From positions 1 to 49,760 of IMG/VR virus record IMGVR_UViG_3300036791_000553: a stretch of 49,760 nt of DNA. One strand, written 5' to 3'. A program made the translations under genes and the position numbers. The notes beneath the pieces are model-generated. The model was not told the origin of the DNA. It searched no databases and worked only from the letters and a program-made list of their open reading frames with translations. Position 1 is the stretch's first letter, and the number at the start of each line of letters is the position of its first letter. Origin of the DNA: a virus. This document shows positions 15,487-22,839 of this stretch, piece by piece.

Positions 15487-16037
15487 CAACCCGCGTCTGG
15501 CTTCGGCGCGAACCGTGCGCCGAACTCGCGCGCGTTCTGCTCCTCCTCGGGAGTGAGCGGTGTCAGCTCGCCGGGTACCTCGACGCCAGCGCTGATCAAC
15601 GCGCTCTTGACGGACGCGAGCGTCGCGCGTGCTTGGTCAATCACGCTCTGACATGCTTCCTCGGCAACTCTGCACGCTCCCTCCGCGGCCATGATACATG
15701 CGGATTTGGCAGCATGGACTGCCGCCTTGGATTGCTCGCAGGAGTTGACCGCGCTTGTGACGATCACTTCCAGACTGATTTTCAATTCGCAATATTGAGC
15801 TTGGAATTGATCCCTGGCGCGGGCAATTCTTTTCAGTTCCGTATCGGAATATCCGATACGCGAATGCAATTTCTCTATCTCGATCTCTTGGCGCTCTATT
15901 TCGCGTCTCTGGTTTTGGACGGCCTCGCCGGTGGCCGCAAAATCGGACAAGAATTCCTGGATGCGCGGATCGAATTTCGCCTTCGGATCAGGCACCGCGG
16001 CGAGCTTGCGCTGTAAAAACGTAGGCTTGTCAGTCAT
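15486..16037 (-). CDS. Coiled-coil early protein, 183 aa
   Basis: ATG 16037 overlaps the upstream stop by 8 bases. Residues about 35-110 are strongly heptad-like (EIERQEIEIEKLHSRI) and the following Ala/Glu-rich segment with several Cys is also helical. The sequence begins MTDKPTFLQRKLAAVPDPKAKFD. No domain is recognised. It follows the recombination genes in the leftward early operon, so a role in replication or recombination is possible but not shown. Confidence 0.55.
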   Translation of the reverse strand: MTDKPTFLQRKLAAVPDPKAKFDPRIQEFLSDFAATGEAVQNQRREIERQEIEIEKLHSRIGYSDTELKRIARARDQFQAQYCELKISLEVIVTSAVNSCEQSKAAVHAAKSACIMAAEGACRVAEEACQSVIDQARATLASVKSALISAGVEVPGELTPLTPEEEQNAREFGARFAPKPDAG

Positions 16038-16221
16038 TTTCCAGTCCCTCTCCCTCACTGGCCAGCCATCCGGCCACAATCTCATTCAGTGCTTTGGTTG
16101 CTGCCTCTTTGCTCGGATAGCGCACACCGAAGAGATCGCCAGCCTCGGGATCGTCGTCAGCGATGAACCAGCCCAGTTTGTCGAGGTCCAGAAACCAATA
16201 GCGCGGATCCGAATTGGCCAT
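16030..16221 (-). CDS. Small hypothetical protein, 63 aa
   Basis: Two starts are possible: ATG 16221 with GAGGA in front, or GTG 16233 overlapping the upstream stop as GTGA. I favour ATG 16221. The protein is acidic, with RYWFLDLDKLGWFIADDD near the N-terminus. No known domain is seen. Confidence 0.5.
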   Translation of the reverse strand: MANSDPRYWFLDLDKLGWFIADDDPEAGDLFGVRYPSKEAATKALNEIVAGWLASEGEGLEND

Positions 16222-16229
16222 CGCTATCC

Positions 16230-16385
16230 TCACCAGAGATACTTGCTGATCGCCTGCAGCCCGACCACAACGGCCGCTGCCAGCAGCACGGCCACCAGCA
16301 GCGCGGCGCGATCGATGGTGCGCCTGCGCAGTCGTTCTTGCTCGACGAACTGACGGCGCTCCCTCGATATTCGGTTGTTATTCAT
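16230..16385 (-). CDS. Small single-span membrane protein, 51 aa
   Basis: This gene encodes MNNNRISRERR, a basic stretch, then a transmembrane helix (AALLVAVLLAAAVVVGL, about residues 27-43) and a short tail. The ATG overlaps the stop of the RecT gene (ATGA), which supports real translation. The topology is N-in by the positive-inside rule. The function is unknown. Confidence 0.6.
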   Translation of the reverse strand: MNNNRISRERRQFVEQERLRRRTIDRAALLVAVLLAAAVVVGLQAISKYLW

Positions 16386-17305
16386 TTGGCCGCATCGGCT
16401 TTCTTTGCGGTTTCCCAGTAGCGCCGCTTGGCCGATTCCAGCGCCTGCTGGAGTCGTTCCGGTTGTGCCTTCCAGGCGACCTCAATGGCGTCCTTGCCCT
16501 GCTTGGCCGCGTCACCGAGCACCTTATCGGCGGCAAATATCTCCTCGGATGTGGGCGCCATCGGTTCCGCGTCCTGACCGGGGAAATCATCATCCGGGAA
16601 TCCAGCCACCCCGGGAGGTACGGCCGGGGCAGCTGGTCCCGCAGCCGGGCGTGCCTCGCTGCCGGCGTGCTCGATGTCGATGATCTCACCCGTCTCGGGA
16701 TCGTGCGGCGGCAAATCCGACCGCAACACACTCGGCGCGGCGCGCGGCTTGCGCCTGTCGGTCCTCTGCTCCTCAGCAAATTCTTCTGGCGACCACACTC
16801 CCAACATCAGTTCCGGCATATGGCGCCGCGCCCAGACGCGTACGCCATGGTACATCAATTGCTGCTCGGGCTGGATCTGCCACATGCGGTTAGCCGTCTT
16901 GGCATTGCGCAGTGTAATCTCGACAATACGCGGCTCCGCTTCGCCTGCGATTCGGCCGCCCACGGTGATGGTGAGATCATCGCCTTTGCCGGCGTAGCTG
17001 TATGTGAGCCGCTCGGCCAGATTGCCACGCACGTTGATAACGGCGGCGACAAGCTTTCCGGAATACATCAGCTTACCCTGGATCACTGAGCATTCCTGTG
17101 CGACCGCGAATGGATCCATTTGCCAGCGCACCGCCTGCTGAATGATCAACATGCAATCGGCTGGCGATTTCTGCAGCGCGGCGGGGACCAGCTTGGCGTC
17201 GGACATCATGTCGGCGAGGCGCATGGCCTGATCCAGGCTGGTGGGGACCAGTCCGTAGGATTGAAACGACGGTTCAGGCTTGATGGGAACGATGTTGTTG
17301 CTCAT
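16382..17305 (-). CDS. RecT-family single-strand annealing protein
   Basis: 307 residues. The N-terminal two thirds follow the RecT/Bet-like pattern: KSPADCMLIIQQAVRWQMDP, GKLMYSGKLVAAVI, then YHGVRVWARRHMPELMLGVWSPEE. The C-terminal 100 residues are a Pro/Ala/Asp-rich linker with a helical end. It pairs complementary single strands during phage recombination. It lies two genes after the YqaJ-type exonuclease in the same operon and is coupled by ATGA on both sides; exonuclease plus annealing protein is the standard phage recombination pair. Confidence 0.85.
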   Translation of the reverse strand: MSNNIVPIKPEPSFQSYGLVPTSLDQAMRLADMMSDAKLVPAALQKSPADCMLIIQQAVRWQMDPFAVAQECSVIQGKLMYSGKLVAAVINVRGNLAERLTYSYAGKGDDLTITVGGRIAGEAEPRIVEITLRNAKTANRMWQIQPEQQLMYHGVRVWARRHMPELMLGVWSPEEFAEEQRTDRRKPRAAPSVLRSDLPPHDPETGEIIDIEHAGSEARPAAGPAAPAVPPGVAGFPDDDFPGQDAEPMAPTSEEIFAADKVLGDAAKQGKDAIEVAWKAQPERLQQALESAKRRYWETAKKADAAK

Positions 17306-17496
17306 GGTGTTGGCTCTGGCTCTTTTGTTTGCTGGGAATGTGCATCCAATTCCTTCAGATAGGAAACCAACCGTTCAGCAATTGGTAGCATATCGGCGTG
17401 TGGCAACCGTCTGAGGGTTTTTGTGTGCGCGTTTATCATATCTACTAGCAATTCGCGGCGAGGATCGAATTGATGGCGAGGATCAAGGGTCTTCAT
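17302..17496 (-). CDS. Small protein between exonuclease and RecT, 64 aa
   Basis: The start ATG 17496 overlaps the exonuclease stop and its own stop overlaps the RecT start, both as ATGA. The sequence is helical and charged (HTKTLRRLPHADMLPIAERLVSYL). No family is known to me. The tight coupling suggests a cofactor of the recombination pair or just compact packing. Confidence 0.5.
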   Translation of the reverse strand: MKTLDPRHQFDPRRELLVDMINAHTKTLRRLPHADMLPIAERLVSYLKELDAHSQQTKEPEPTP

Positions 17497-18284
17497 TTTT
17501 CCGCTCGCAATGACAATCGCCCGACGCGGTCGCGGCTGATGTAGATGCCAGCGCCGACGACCTTCTTGGCGTCCTCGGGGACGAGGCTTTTGAGCAGCTT
17601 CTCGGCATCCTTGCACTTGTCGGCTGCTACGCGGTTCTCAAGCCACGCGAATGCCTCGCTGCACCACTGGTTGTTCTCGCTGAAGTCGTAGATGCGATTG
17701 GCGATGATCGGCGCTGGCACGGGCGGCAGATCCACTGGTGTCTCGCCGGTGAGCACGCAGCGCCAGAACTCCATGCCACGCCGCAGCATTTCGGTAGCGT
17801 AAGGAATATCCAGATCGAGATATTCCACGACCGGCTCGCTCGCCCCCATGATCACGGATAGGCCGCAGGTCAGGGTGTTCGTGCATGTCATGATAGCCTG
17901 CAGCTGCGGCTGATAGCGCTCAATGATGATGTCGATTGGCTCCCGGCCGCCGCAGTGCTTGACCTCCAACGGGCAGTTCAGTGCGGAATCCCAGCCGTCC
18001 AACGTCACGCCAAACCAATCATGTCGTGGGTGCATCACGACCTCGCCGCGGCGCGTGACGACGCTGCCGCTCTTCTGCTCGTACCAGTCGAGGCTGAGCT
18101 GTTCTGTTGCCTCGCCTAGGCGCACCGCCCAGACCCGACTGAGATCCTCAGGTTCGACCTCGCCCCGTTTTTCCTGCCAGAGGCGATAGACGTCCTGCGC
18201 GGTGCCGCACATGAGGACGCGCATATCCGATCCGCCGAGGCGTTGGCGGCGATCGGTGATCTGGTCAGGACTGAGCATCTGCAT
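17493..18284 (-). CDS. YqaJ-type (lambda-exonuclease-like) recombination exonuclease
   Basis: 263 residues. The N-terminus has RRQRLGGSD (12-20), the GGSD motif of YqaJ viral recombinases. The PD-(D/E)XK core is seen as Asp96 (TLDGW), then Glu107-Val-Lys109 (PLEVKH), with the conserved Gln-rich helix YQPQLQAIM (124-132) and LGEATE near 57. It would resect double-strand ends for the RecT protein downstream. ATG 18284 overlaps the preceding small gene; a second ATG at 18278 is also possible. Confidence 0.85.
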   Translation of the reverse strand: MQMLSPDQITDRRQRLGGSDMRVLMCGTAQDVYRLWQEKRGEVEPEDLSRVWAVRLGEATEQLSLDWYEQKSGSVVTRRGEVVMHPRHDWFGVTLDGWDSALNCPLEVKHCGGREPIDIIIERYQPQLQAIMTCTNTLTCGLSVIMGASEPVVEYLDLDIPYATEMLRRGMEFWRCVLTGETPVDLPPVPAPIIANRIYDFSENNQWCSEAFAWLENRVAADKCKDAEKLLKSLVPEDAKKVVGAGIYISRDRVGRLSLRAEK

Positions 18285-18447
18285 CCCCGTTCATCATCAG
18301 GTATATGTCCGTTGCCGTCAGGCTTCGGCCCACTGATCTCTCCTCGAAATAATCGAGTGCTGCGTTGAGCACTGCCCGTATGCCGTAGTCGTCAATCATC
18401 AATTCGAGCTGGGCGCGCTCGCGATAGGTGAGTTTGGTGTTGTTCAT
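18265..18447 (-). CDS. Small early protein, 60 aa
   Basis: Starts at ATG 18447 two bases after the upstream stop, and its end overlaps the exonuclease start by 20 bases. The sequence (LTYRERAQLELMIDDYGIRAVLNAALDYFEE) is helical and acidic, resembling small unnamed proteins of phage early operons. No function is assigned. Confidence 0.5.
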   Translation of the reverse strand: MNNTKLTYRERAQLELMIDDYGIRAVLNAALDYFEERSVGRSLTATDIYLMMNGDADAQS

Positions 18448-18449
18448 TG

Positions 18450-18614
18450 TCAGCCCACGACATATTTGAGGATGGCGTGCATGCCGATCAGGACGCCTGT
18501 GGTCAGGACGCCGGCCACGATCAGACAGTTCCGGTCGAGGCTGCGGTTGCGCACACGTCTGGCCTCCTCGGCGATCCAGTCGTGCGGCTGGTCGGAAAGT
18601 TGGTGAGGTTTCAC
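18450..18614 (-). CDS. Small single-span membrane protein, 54 aa
   Basis: GTG 18614 overlaps the stop of the upstream gene (GTGA), which decides the start; a longer frame to 18974 runs over two other genes. Residues about 29-50 (NCLIVAGVLTTGVLIGMHAIL) form one transmembrane helix after a charged N-terminus. The function is unknown. Confidence 0.55.
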   Translation of the reverse strand: MKPHQLSDQPHDWIAEEARRVRNRSLDRNCLIVAGVLTTGVLIGMHAILKYVVG

Positions 18615-18865
18615 GTGTGACTGTGCTCCTGCACGCGCTGCTGCAGGCGGCGGATGGCGACCACCATGAGGATGAAATCGGAGGCGTCTTCGAGCGGGTA
18701 GCGGCAGCTGTAATCGGAGTAGGCTTGGCTCCAATCCTCGTACTGCTGGCGCAGGAATACCGCGCGCTGGTGCACATTCAGCGCCTGGGCGGCGATTTCG
18801 ATGTCGCGCAGGGACAGATGCGCGTGGGGGATTACCGTTGTTCCTCTCGGGCGTAGAGCGGTCAT
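18611..18865 (-). CDS. Small helical early protein, 84 aa
   Basis: ATG 18865 overlaps the stop of the preceding gene by 4 bases. The sequence is helical, with LSLRDIEIAAQALNVHQRAVFLRQQYEDW in the first half and a Gln/Arg-rich end. No domain is recognised. It is part of the leftward early operon. Confidence 0.55.
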   Translation of the reverse strand: MTALRPRGTTVIPHAHLSLRDIEIAAQALNVHQRAVFLRQQYEDWSQAYSDYSCRYPLEDASDFILMVVAIRRLQQRVQEHSHT

Positions 18866-19218
18866 TTGCCTGACCCTTGCTCAGATACCGGCGGCGCGGA
18901 ATTTCGTTTCTTTGACGACCCCGCAGACCAAATTTGACCCTTCTGCTCAGGATCGAACGGCCGCCAGGTGGCAAAGCGCACGTTAGCCTTGTCGACGGTC
19001 AACTTGGCGGCCGCTCCCAGTGGCGTGGTGAGGTCAACCTGGTCCCGGCCGGCACGCATCATGATCAACCGGGTCTGCGGGTCGCAGCCGCGCTGGATCA
19101 GGATGCGGGCGGAATCGAAGAATGGTTGAGTTGATCGAGTCAGCACTTCGCCGCCGTTCAGAGTGGCCTCCCATCTGCCGGCGTTTGCGATTTCGCGGAT
19201 GGTTATGGCGATATTCAC
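18862..19218 (-). CDS. First gene of the leftward early operon, 118 aa, unknown
   Basis: I chose GTG 19218 because AAGGGA precedes it; a longer frame to 19320 would extend over the operator region. The N-terminal 75 residues look like a compact alpha/beta fold (ITIREIANAGRWEATLNGGEVLTRSTQPFFDSARIL), a pattern found in small phage proteins of unknown function; the C-terminus is Lys/Ser-rich. As the promoter-proximal gene it should be the first made when the repressor is lifted. Confidence 0.55.
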   Translation of the reverse strand: MNIAITIREIANAGRWEATLNGGEVLTRSTQPFFDSARILIQRGCDPQTRLIMMRAGRDQVDLTTPLGAAAKLTVDKANVRFATWRPFDPEQKGQIWSAGSSKKRNSAPPVSEQGSGK

Positions 19219-19320
19219 GTTATTTCCCTTTTGGAACGAAGCGGGATCGGCAACCGGTACGCAACCGGGATCCGGCTGCCTCCCAACGGCGACGCAAGAC
19301 AGCCACCGTCGGTCACTCAT

Positions 19321-19337
19321 GTAACCGAGACGGTCAC
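19321..19337. promoter_or_regulatory. 17-bp operator (left region, site 1)
   Basis: GTAACC-GAGAC-GGTCAC is an imperfect dyad of the pattern GTRACC-N5-GGTYAC. It lies upstream of the leftward early operon, 35 bp from a second copy. Confidence 0.65.
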
Positions 19338-19355
19338 ATAATGCAAGAACTATTT

Positions 19356-19372
19356 GTGACCTATGCGGTTAC
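19356..19372. promoter_or_regulatory. 17-bp operator (left region, site 2)
   Basis: GTGACC-TATGC-GGTTAC has the same pattern as the site at 19321. Both would let the XRE repressor block leftward transcription. No clear -10/-35 pair could be fixed between them. Confidence 0.65.
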
Positions 19373-19419
19373 AAAAGGGCCGGGCGTGGATTGTGGGGAA
19401 AACTAGGAATTGCGAATTG

Positions 19420-19719
19420 CTAGGGATTGCGCCGGCGGCGGCGCAGAACCTCGACGATAACGTCGGCTATTAGCTGGGTCTCTTCATCGGACATTTTGGC
19501 CGCCGGTGGCTTCCATAGGGTGTCGGGGGTCTGACCCAGGGCGGCGGCATATTGCACCTGCGATTTGGCCGCTCTGGTCTGCTCACGCTCGATCCGGTAG
19601 ACGCTCTCGCGCGCAATATGGAGCAATTCGGCCATGCGACTGGCCGATATCCCCTTGTTCAGCCTGTGCTCCTTTAGATATAGCCGCGGCTTACCCGGTT
19701 TTGGTGGTCCAGTAACCAT
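19420..19719 (-). CDS. XRE-family phage repressor (CI-like), 99 aa
   Basis: The HTH lies at about residues 20-50 (HRLNKGISASRMAELLHIARESVYRIERE), followed by a helical C-terminal extension with a polyarginine end. It is short for CI and has no LexA/S24 cleavage domain, so induction is probably not by RecA-stimulated autocleavage. ATG 19719 begins the conserved part; ATG 19731 or a start at 19740 would add 4 or 7 residues, and no ribosome binding site is evident, so the start is uncertain. It lies between the two operator clusters, opposite to the Cro-like gene, as a lysogeny repressor would. Confidence 0.75.
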   Translation of the reverse strand: MVTGPPKPGKPRLYLKEHRLNKGISASRMAELLHIARESVYRIEREQTRAAKSQVQYAAALGQTPDTLWKPPAAKMSDEETQLIADVIVEVLRRRRRNP

Positions 19720-19728
19720 GGTGGAAAC
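19712..19728. promoter_or_regulatory. Weak operator-like site over the repressor start
   Basis: GTAACC-ATGGT-GGAAAC matches one half of the 17-bp operator exactly and the other only partly. It overlaps the repressor start codon, so it could mediate autoregulation. The match is weak. Confidence 0.35.
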
Positions 19729-19755
19729 CATACACAACACTACTCCACCAGATTG

Positions 19756-19772
19756 ATAACCAAGATGGTCAC
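19756..19772. promoter_or_regulatory. 17-bp operator (right region, site 1)
   Basis: ATAACC-AAGAT-GGTCAC differs from the consensus GTRACC-N5-GGTYAC at one base. It lies between the divergent repressor and Cro-like genes. Confidence 0.6.
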
Positions 19773-19791
19773 CATAACACGTTTGACCGCC

Positions 19792-19808
19792 GTGACCAAA
19801 TAGGTTAC
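19792..19808. promoter_or_regulatory. 17-bp operator (right region, site 2)
   Basis: GTGACC-AAATA-GGTTAC is a full match to the consensus, 36 bp from the previous copy. It lies just downstream of a TTGACC (19783-19788) that could be the -35 of the rightward early promoter. Repressor bound here would shut off the Cro-like gene. Confidence 0.65.
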
Positions 19809-19822
19809 AGGTTGTATCCGCA

Positions 19823-20032
19823 ATGCCCGTTCATCCCCTCACGCAATTCCGCGAGAACCACGGTCTGACCAAGACGGAGCTCGCGCGCCGGATTGGCGTA
19901 TCTAAGACGACGGTTATGCGTTGGGAGAAGGGGTCGCGTAACGTCGAGCTCGATCTTCTGCAAAGGGTGAGCAAGGCAACCGGCATATCGGCGCGCCTGC
20001 TGCGGCCGGACTTGGCAGAAGCAATCGACTGA
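19823..20032 (+). CDS. Cro-like XRE HTH regulator, 69 aa
   Basis: An HTH domain fills the protein: LTKTELARRIGVSKTTVMRWEKGSR at about residues 15-39, then LQRVSKATGISARLLRPDL. It is divergent from the XRE repressor across an operator pair, the classic position of cro, and heads the rightward early operon. It would repress the repressor promoter and tune early genes during lytic growth. The LRPDL end also occurs in the HTH protein at 13240. Confidence 0.8.
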   Translation: MPVHPLTQFRENHGLTKTELARRIGVSKTTVMRWEKGSRNVELDLLQRVSKATGISARLLRPDLAEAID

Positions 20033-20055
20033 CGCTGCCGTGTGGGAGCGCGCGC

Positions 20056-20481
20056 GTGGCCGAGCAGTATCAACGCGACCTGTTGACTGGCCGTTGGCGC
20101 ATGCTGGCGAAGTCGGGCAAGGAAGTTACATCGCTCCATATCCCGCTAGTGATGGCACTGCGCCTCTGCCTACGCCCAGAGGTGGTCATGTTCCATTGTC
20201 CCAATGGCGAGCTGCGGGATCCGCAGACCGCGCGCAAGCTCAAGGCGATGGGCACCATGCCCGGGGTCGCCGACCTGACCTTCCTCTGGCCGCCGAGCCG
20301 GATGCTGTTTCTTGAGCTCAAGCTGCCATCAATCAAGCCGACACCAGCGCAACTCGACTTTGCCCGGCGCGTCGAGGCTGCGGGTGCGCAGTATTGCATC
20401 GCCAGATCGGTCAGCGAGGCGCTCGAGCTGTTGCGCGAGCGGGGCATGATCAGGCCCGGCATCAAGGTTGGGCGGCCATGA
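20056..20481 (+). CDS. VRR-NUC domain nuclease
   Basis: 141 residues starting at GTG 20056, preceded by GGGAG. The VRR-NUC (PD-(D/E)XK) core is clear: HIPLV at 28, FHCPNGE at 46-52, PGVADL with Asp73, and LELK with Glu87 and Lys89, then TPAQLDF. Such proteins are stand-alone phage nucleases that act on branched or flapped DNA. A shadow frame starting at 20040 encodes nothing recognisable. It is the second gene of the rightward early operon. Confidence 0.85.
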   Translation: MAEQYQRDLLTGRWRMLAKSGKEVTSLHIPLVMALRLCLRPEVVMFHCPNGELRDPQTARKLKAMGTMPGVADLTFLWPPSRMLFLELKLPSIKPTPAQLDFARRVEAAGAQYCIARSVSEALELLRERGMIRPGIKVGRP

Positions 20482-20504
20482 CCGCTTTTTTGTGCTTTTG
20501 CCCA

Positions 20505-20529
20505 TTCTGCCGGGGCACCGACGGCAGAA
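20505..20529. promoter_or_regulatory. Perfect hairpin upstream of the ParB-like gene
   Basis: TTCTGCCG and CGGCAGAA form 8-bp perfect arms around a 9-base loop, ending 20 bases before ATG 20550. There is no T-run after it on either strand, so it is not a typical intrinsic terminator. It may be a leader hairpin or protein-binding site. Confidence 0.4.
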
Positions 20530-20549
20530 ACTAGAGACGGACCTACGCC

Positions 20550-21572
20550 ATGTTAAATGTGCAAGACGCTGCCGTTGCCAAAGCCATGCTGAGCCGAGGT
20601 GACAATCAACACGACATCGCTGCCCATTTCGGAGTCAATCCAGGTAGGATTGCTGAAATTAAGAGCGGCGAAAAATTTCCAGAGGTAAAGGCTGTCCCAC
20701 TTTCGCAAATACCATCTTCGAAGCAGCCGAGATTTGTCGATCCTAAAGCGCCAGCTGCGCAACAATACGAGCAGTTAAGATCTTTCATCAATCAACCGCC
20801 TGAAGGCAGTCGAGTGTTGATCGTCACGCCGGGACTCGCCGAACTCGTGCTCGACCGTTTAAACACCAACAATCGCAAACGGCGCCCGTCAAATATCAAA
20901 CGGTTTGCCGACGCCATGTTGGCAAACAATTGGACTCTAACTGGCGATACAATTAAGTTTTCGCGTAAGAGCGGTTTGTTGCTCGATGGACAAAACCGAC
21001 TCGCTGGATGTGTCAGATCTGTAAAGGCGTTCAAGACCCACGTGGTCTTCGGCATCGATGACGATGCTTTTAGCCGAATTGATGCTGGTGCGACACGGAC
21101 AAATCCCGACACGTTTACGATTGCTGGAGTGCCTTATCCAGCAGTGACGGCCGCAGCCGTGCGATGGTTGATCATTGGGACAGATCGCGGTCGCAAGGTC
21201 GAAAACCAAGAGTTGCTAGATTACTACAACAAACACGTAGAAACGGATCGTATTGAGCAAGCAGTACGAGATGCAATTGCGGTGGGACGGGTACTGCCGC
21301 CCGGAGCACTCGCAGCGCATTTTTATTTGTTTGCCGCCAAGAATGATCGGATAATGATCAAGTTTGCAACTGATCTTATCAAGCGTCGTTCTGGTGGCAG
21401 GAAACTCCTCGAAAAGATTGAGCGGCTTCGCCAGCAACAAATGCGGCGGGTAAATGAGCTACAGATCAATGCACTCACGATCCAGGCATGGAATGCATAT
21501 CGTGCAGGCAAAAGCCTGACGGCAGCAATGCTGAACTGGGACGAGAACAAGGAGTTCCCCACCATTGCCTGA
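20550..21572 (+). CDS. HTH plus ParB/DGQHR-like domain protein, 340 aa
   Basis: Residues 18-42 look like an HTH (NQHDIAAHFGVNPGRIAEIKSG). The middle has NTNNRKRR and ANNWTLTGD, then LLDGQNRLAG with DGQNR at 146-150, a variant of the DGQHR motif found in ParB/sulfiredoxin-like proteins of phages. The C-terminal 170 residues are helical. The family is believed to bind or cleave nucleotides or DNA, but the role in phages is not established. It overlaps the following ParB/methyltransferase gene by 8 bases, so the two act from one transcript. Confidence 0.65.
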   Translation: MLNVQDAAVAKAMLSRGDNQHDIAAHFGVNPGRIAEIKSGEKFPEVKAVPLSQIPSSKQPRFVDPKAPAAQQYEQLRSFINQPPEGSRVLIVTPGLAELVLDRLNTNNRKRRPSNIKRFADAMLANNWTLTGDTIKFSRKSGLLLDGQNRLAGCVRSVKAFKTHVVFGIDDDAFSRIDAGATRTNPDTFTIAGVPYPAVTAAAVRWLIIGTDRGRKVENQELLDYYNKHVETDRIEQAVRDAIAVGRVLPPGALAAHFYLFAAKNDRIMIKFATDLIKRRSGGRKLLEKIERLRQQQMRRVNELQINALTIQAWNAYRAGKSLTAAMLNWDENKEFPTIA

Positions 21573-22839
21573 GGGCGTGAAGACTCGGATGGTTGGGCTG
21601 CGCGGCATTGCCGTGCAGTCCGATCGCCGCATGCGTAAGTTGCGTCCCGAACTCGTGGACGAGCTTGCCGAATCCATTCGGGTGCAGGGCCTCCTGCATC
21701 CTATCATCCTCCGTCCGCGCTCGCGCGATGGCATCGGCTACCTCTTGGTGGTAGGGCGTCATCGACTGGAAGCGGTACGCAAACTCAAGCACGACAATAT
21801 CCGCGCCGAGATTCACGACGGTATGGATGCGGATGCTGCTGAGCTGGCTGAGATCGACGAGAATCTGATCCGGGCCGATCTCACACCAGCTGAACGCGCA
21901 CAGCACATCGGCCGGCGTAAGGAGCTGTACGAGGAGCAGCACCCGGAGACGAAGCACGGGGCAACCTTAAAACGGGGAACAAAAAAGGCTCCAAGATCTC
22001 AAAATGAGAACTCGGCTTTTGTCGATGACACTGCTGCCAAGACCGGCAAAGGCCGCAGCACCGTTGCCCGCGACGCAACGCGGGCCAAGGATTGTGTTGT
22101 GCTCGACCAGATCACCGGTACGTGCCTCGATCAGGGCGACGAGATCGACGCACTCTGCAAGCTGCCGGAAAAAGAGCAGCGCATTCTCGCCAAAGCCGCG
22201 GCCAAAGGCAAAAAGGTTAGCGCCAAAACCCGTTTCAAGCAGATCAAGCGCGACGAGCGCGAGCAGCAGCTGGGCTTGAAGTTGCTAACCCTGCCGATCC
22301 AAAAGTACGGAGTAATCGTCGAGGATTATGAATGGGATTTTAAGGTCTGGTCAGAAGAAGGGATGGGCCGGCACGCAGCGAACCATTACCCAGTCAGTAG
22401 AGACGCCCATACCGCACAAGAGATTGTCGAGCGAACCAAGGATCGAATCGAATGCGCAGCGGACGATTGTGCATTGTTTGCGTGGACGACAGTTCCACAC
22501 CTTGCCATTTGCATCGATGTCTTGCGCTTACGCATGTTTCGTTACGTGTCGAGTTGGACTTGGGACAAGGTCAAGTGCGGAACTGGCTATTGGAATCGCA
22601 ATCGACACGAAATTCTCTTGCTTGGCATCAGAGGTAATATTCCATGCCCTGCCCCAGGTCAGCAATGGGAATCTTTGATCAGCATCAAATCCACCGAGCA
22701 CTCGGCAAAACCGGAACAATTTCTAGCGATGATCGAGGCCTATTTTCCAAGCCTACCGAAGATCGAACTAAACAGACGCGGCGCACTTCGTGCTGGCTGG
22801 GACGCTTGGGGGTTGGAGACGAAGGAGGCCGCTGAATGA
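21565..22839 (+). CDS. ParB-domain / MT-A70-like DNA adenine methyltransferase fusion
   Basis: Residues 1-110 form a ParB-type N-terminal domain (LRPELVDELAESIRVQGLLHPI, GRHR at 64-67, IDENLIRADLTPAER). After a linker with a possible HTH, residues about 245-420 form an MT-A70-type methyltransferase: DCALFAWTTVPHL, WDKVKCGTGYW.RN.HEILLLG, and EHSAKPEQF...PKIELNRR. The catalytic motif DPPW appears as DYEW (254-257), next to the variants DPEW/DPPW I know from related phage proteins. It probably methylates adenine in phage DNA to evade restriction. The fused architecture occurs in other phages. Confidence 0.8.
   Translation: MPEGVKTRMVGLRGIAVQSDRRMRKLRPELVDELAESIRVQGLLHPIILRPRSRDGIGYLLVVGRHRLEAVRKLKHDNIRAEIHDGMDADAAELAEIDENLIRADLTPAERAQHIGRRKELYEEQHPETKHGATLKRGTKKAPRSQNENSAFVDDTAAKTGKGRSTVARDATRAKDCVVLDQITGTCLDQGDEIDALCKLPEKEQRILAKAAAKGKKVSAKTRFKQIKRDEREQQLGLKLLTLPIQKYGVIVEDYEWDFKVWSEEGMGRHAANHYPVSRDAHTAQEIVERTKDRIECAADDCALFAWTTVPHLAICIDVLRLRMFRYVSSWTWDKVKCGTGYWNRNRHEILLLGIRGNIPCPAPGQQWESLISIKSTEHSAKPEQFLAMIEAYFPSLPKIELNRRGALRAGWDAWGLETKEAAE

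Noticed and set aside
18450-18974. 174-aa minus-strand frame as one gene
   Set aside because: It runs over two other coupled genes; only the last 54 residues, starting at a GTGA overlap, look real.
20040-20315. 91-aa frame upstream of and within the VRR-NUC gene
   Set aside because: Arg/Ala/Pro-rich shadow of the VRR-NUC frame, no domain.
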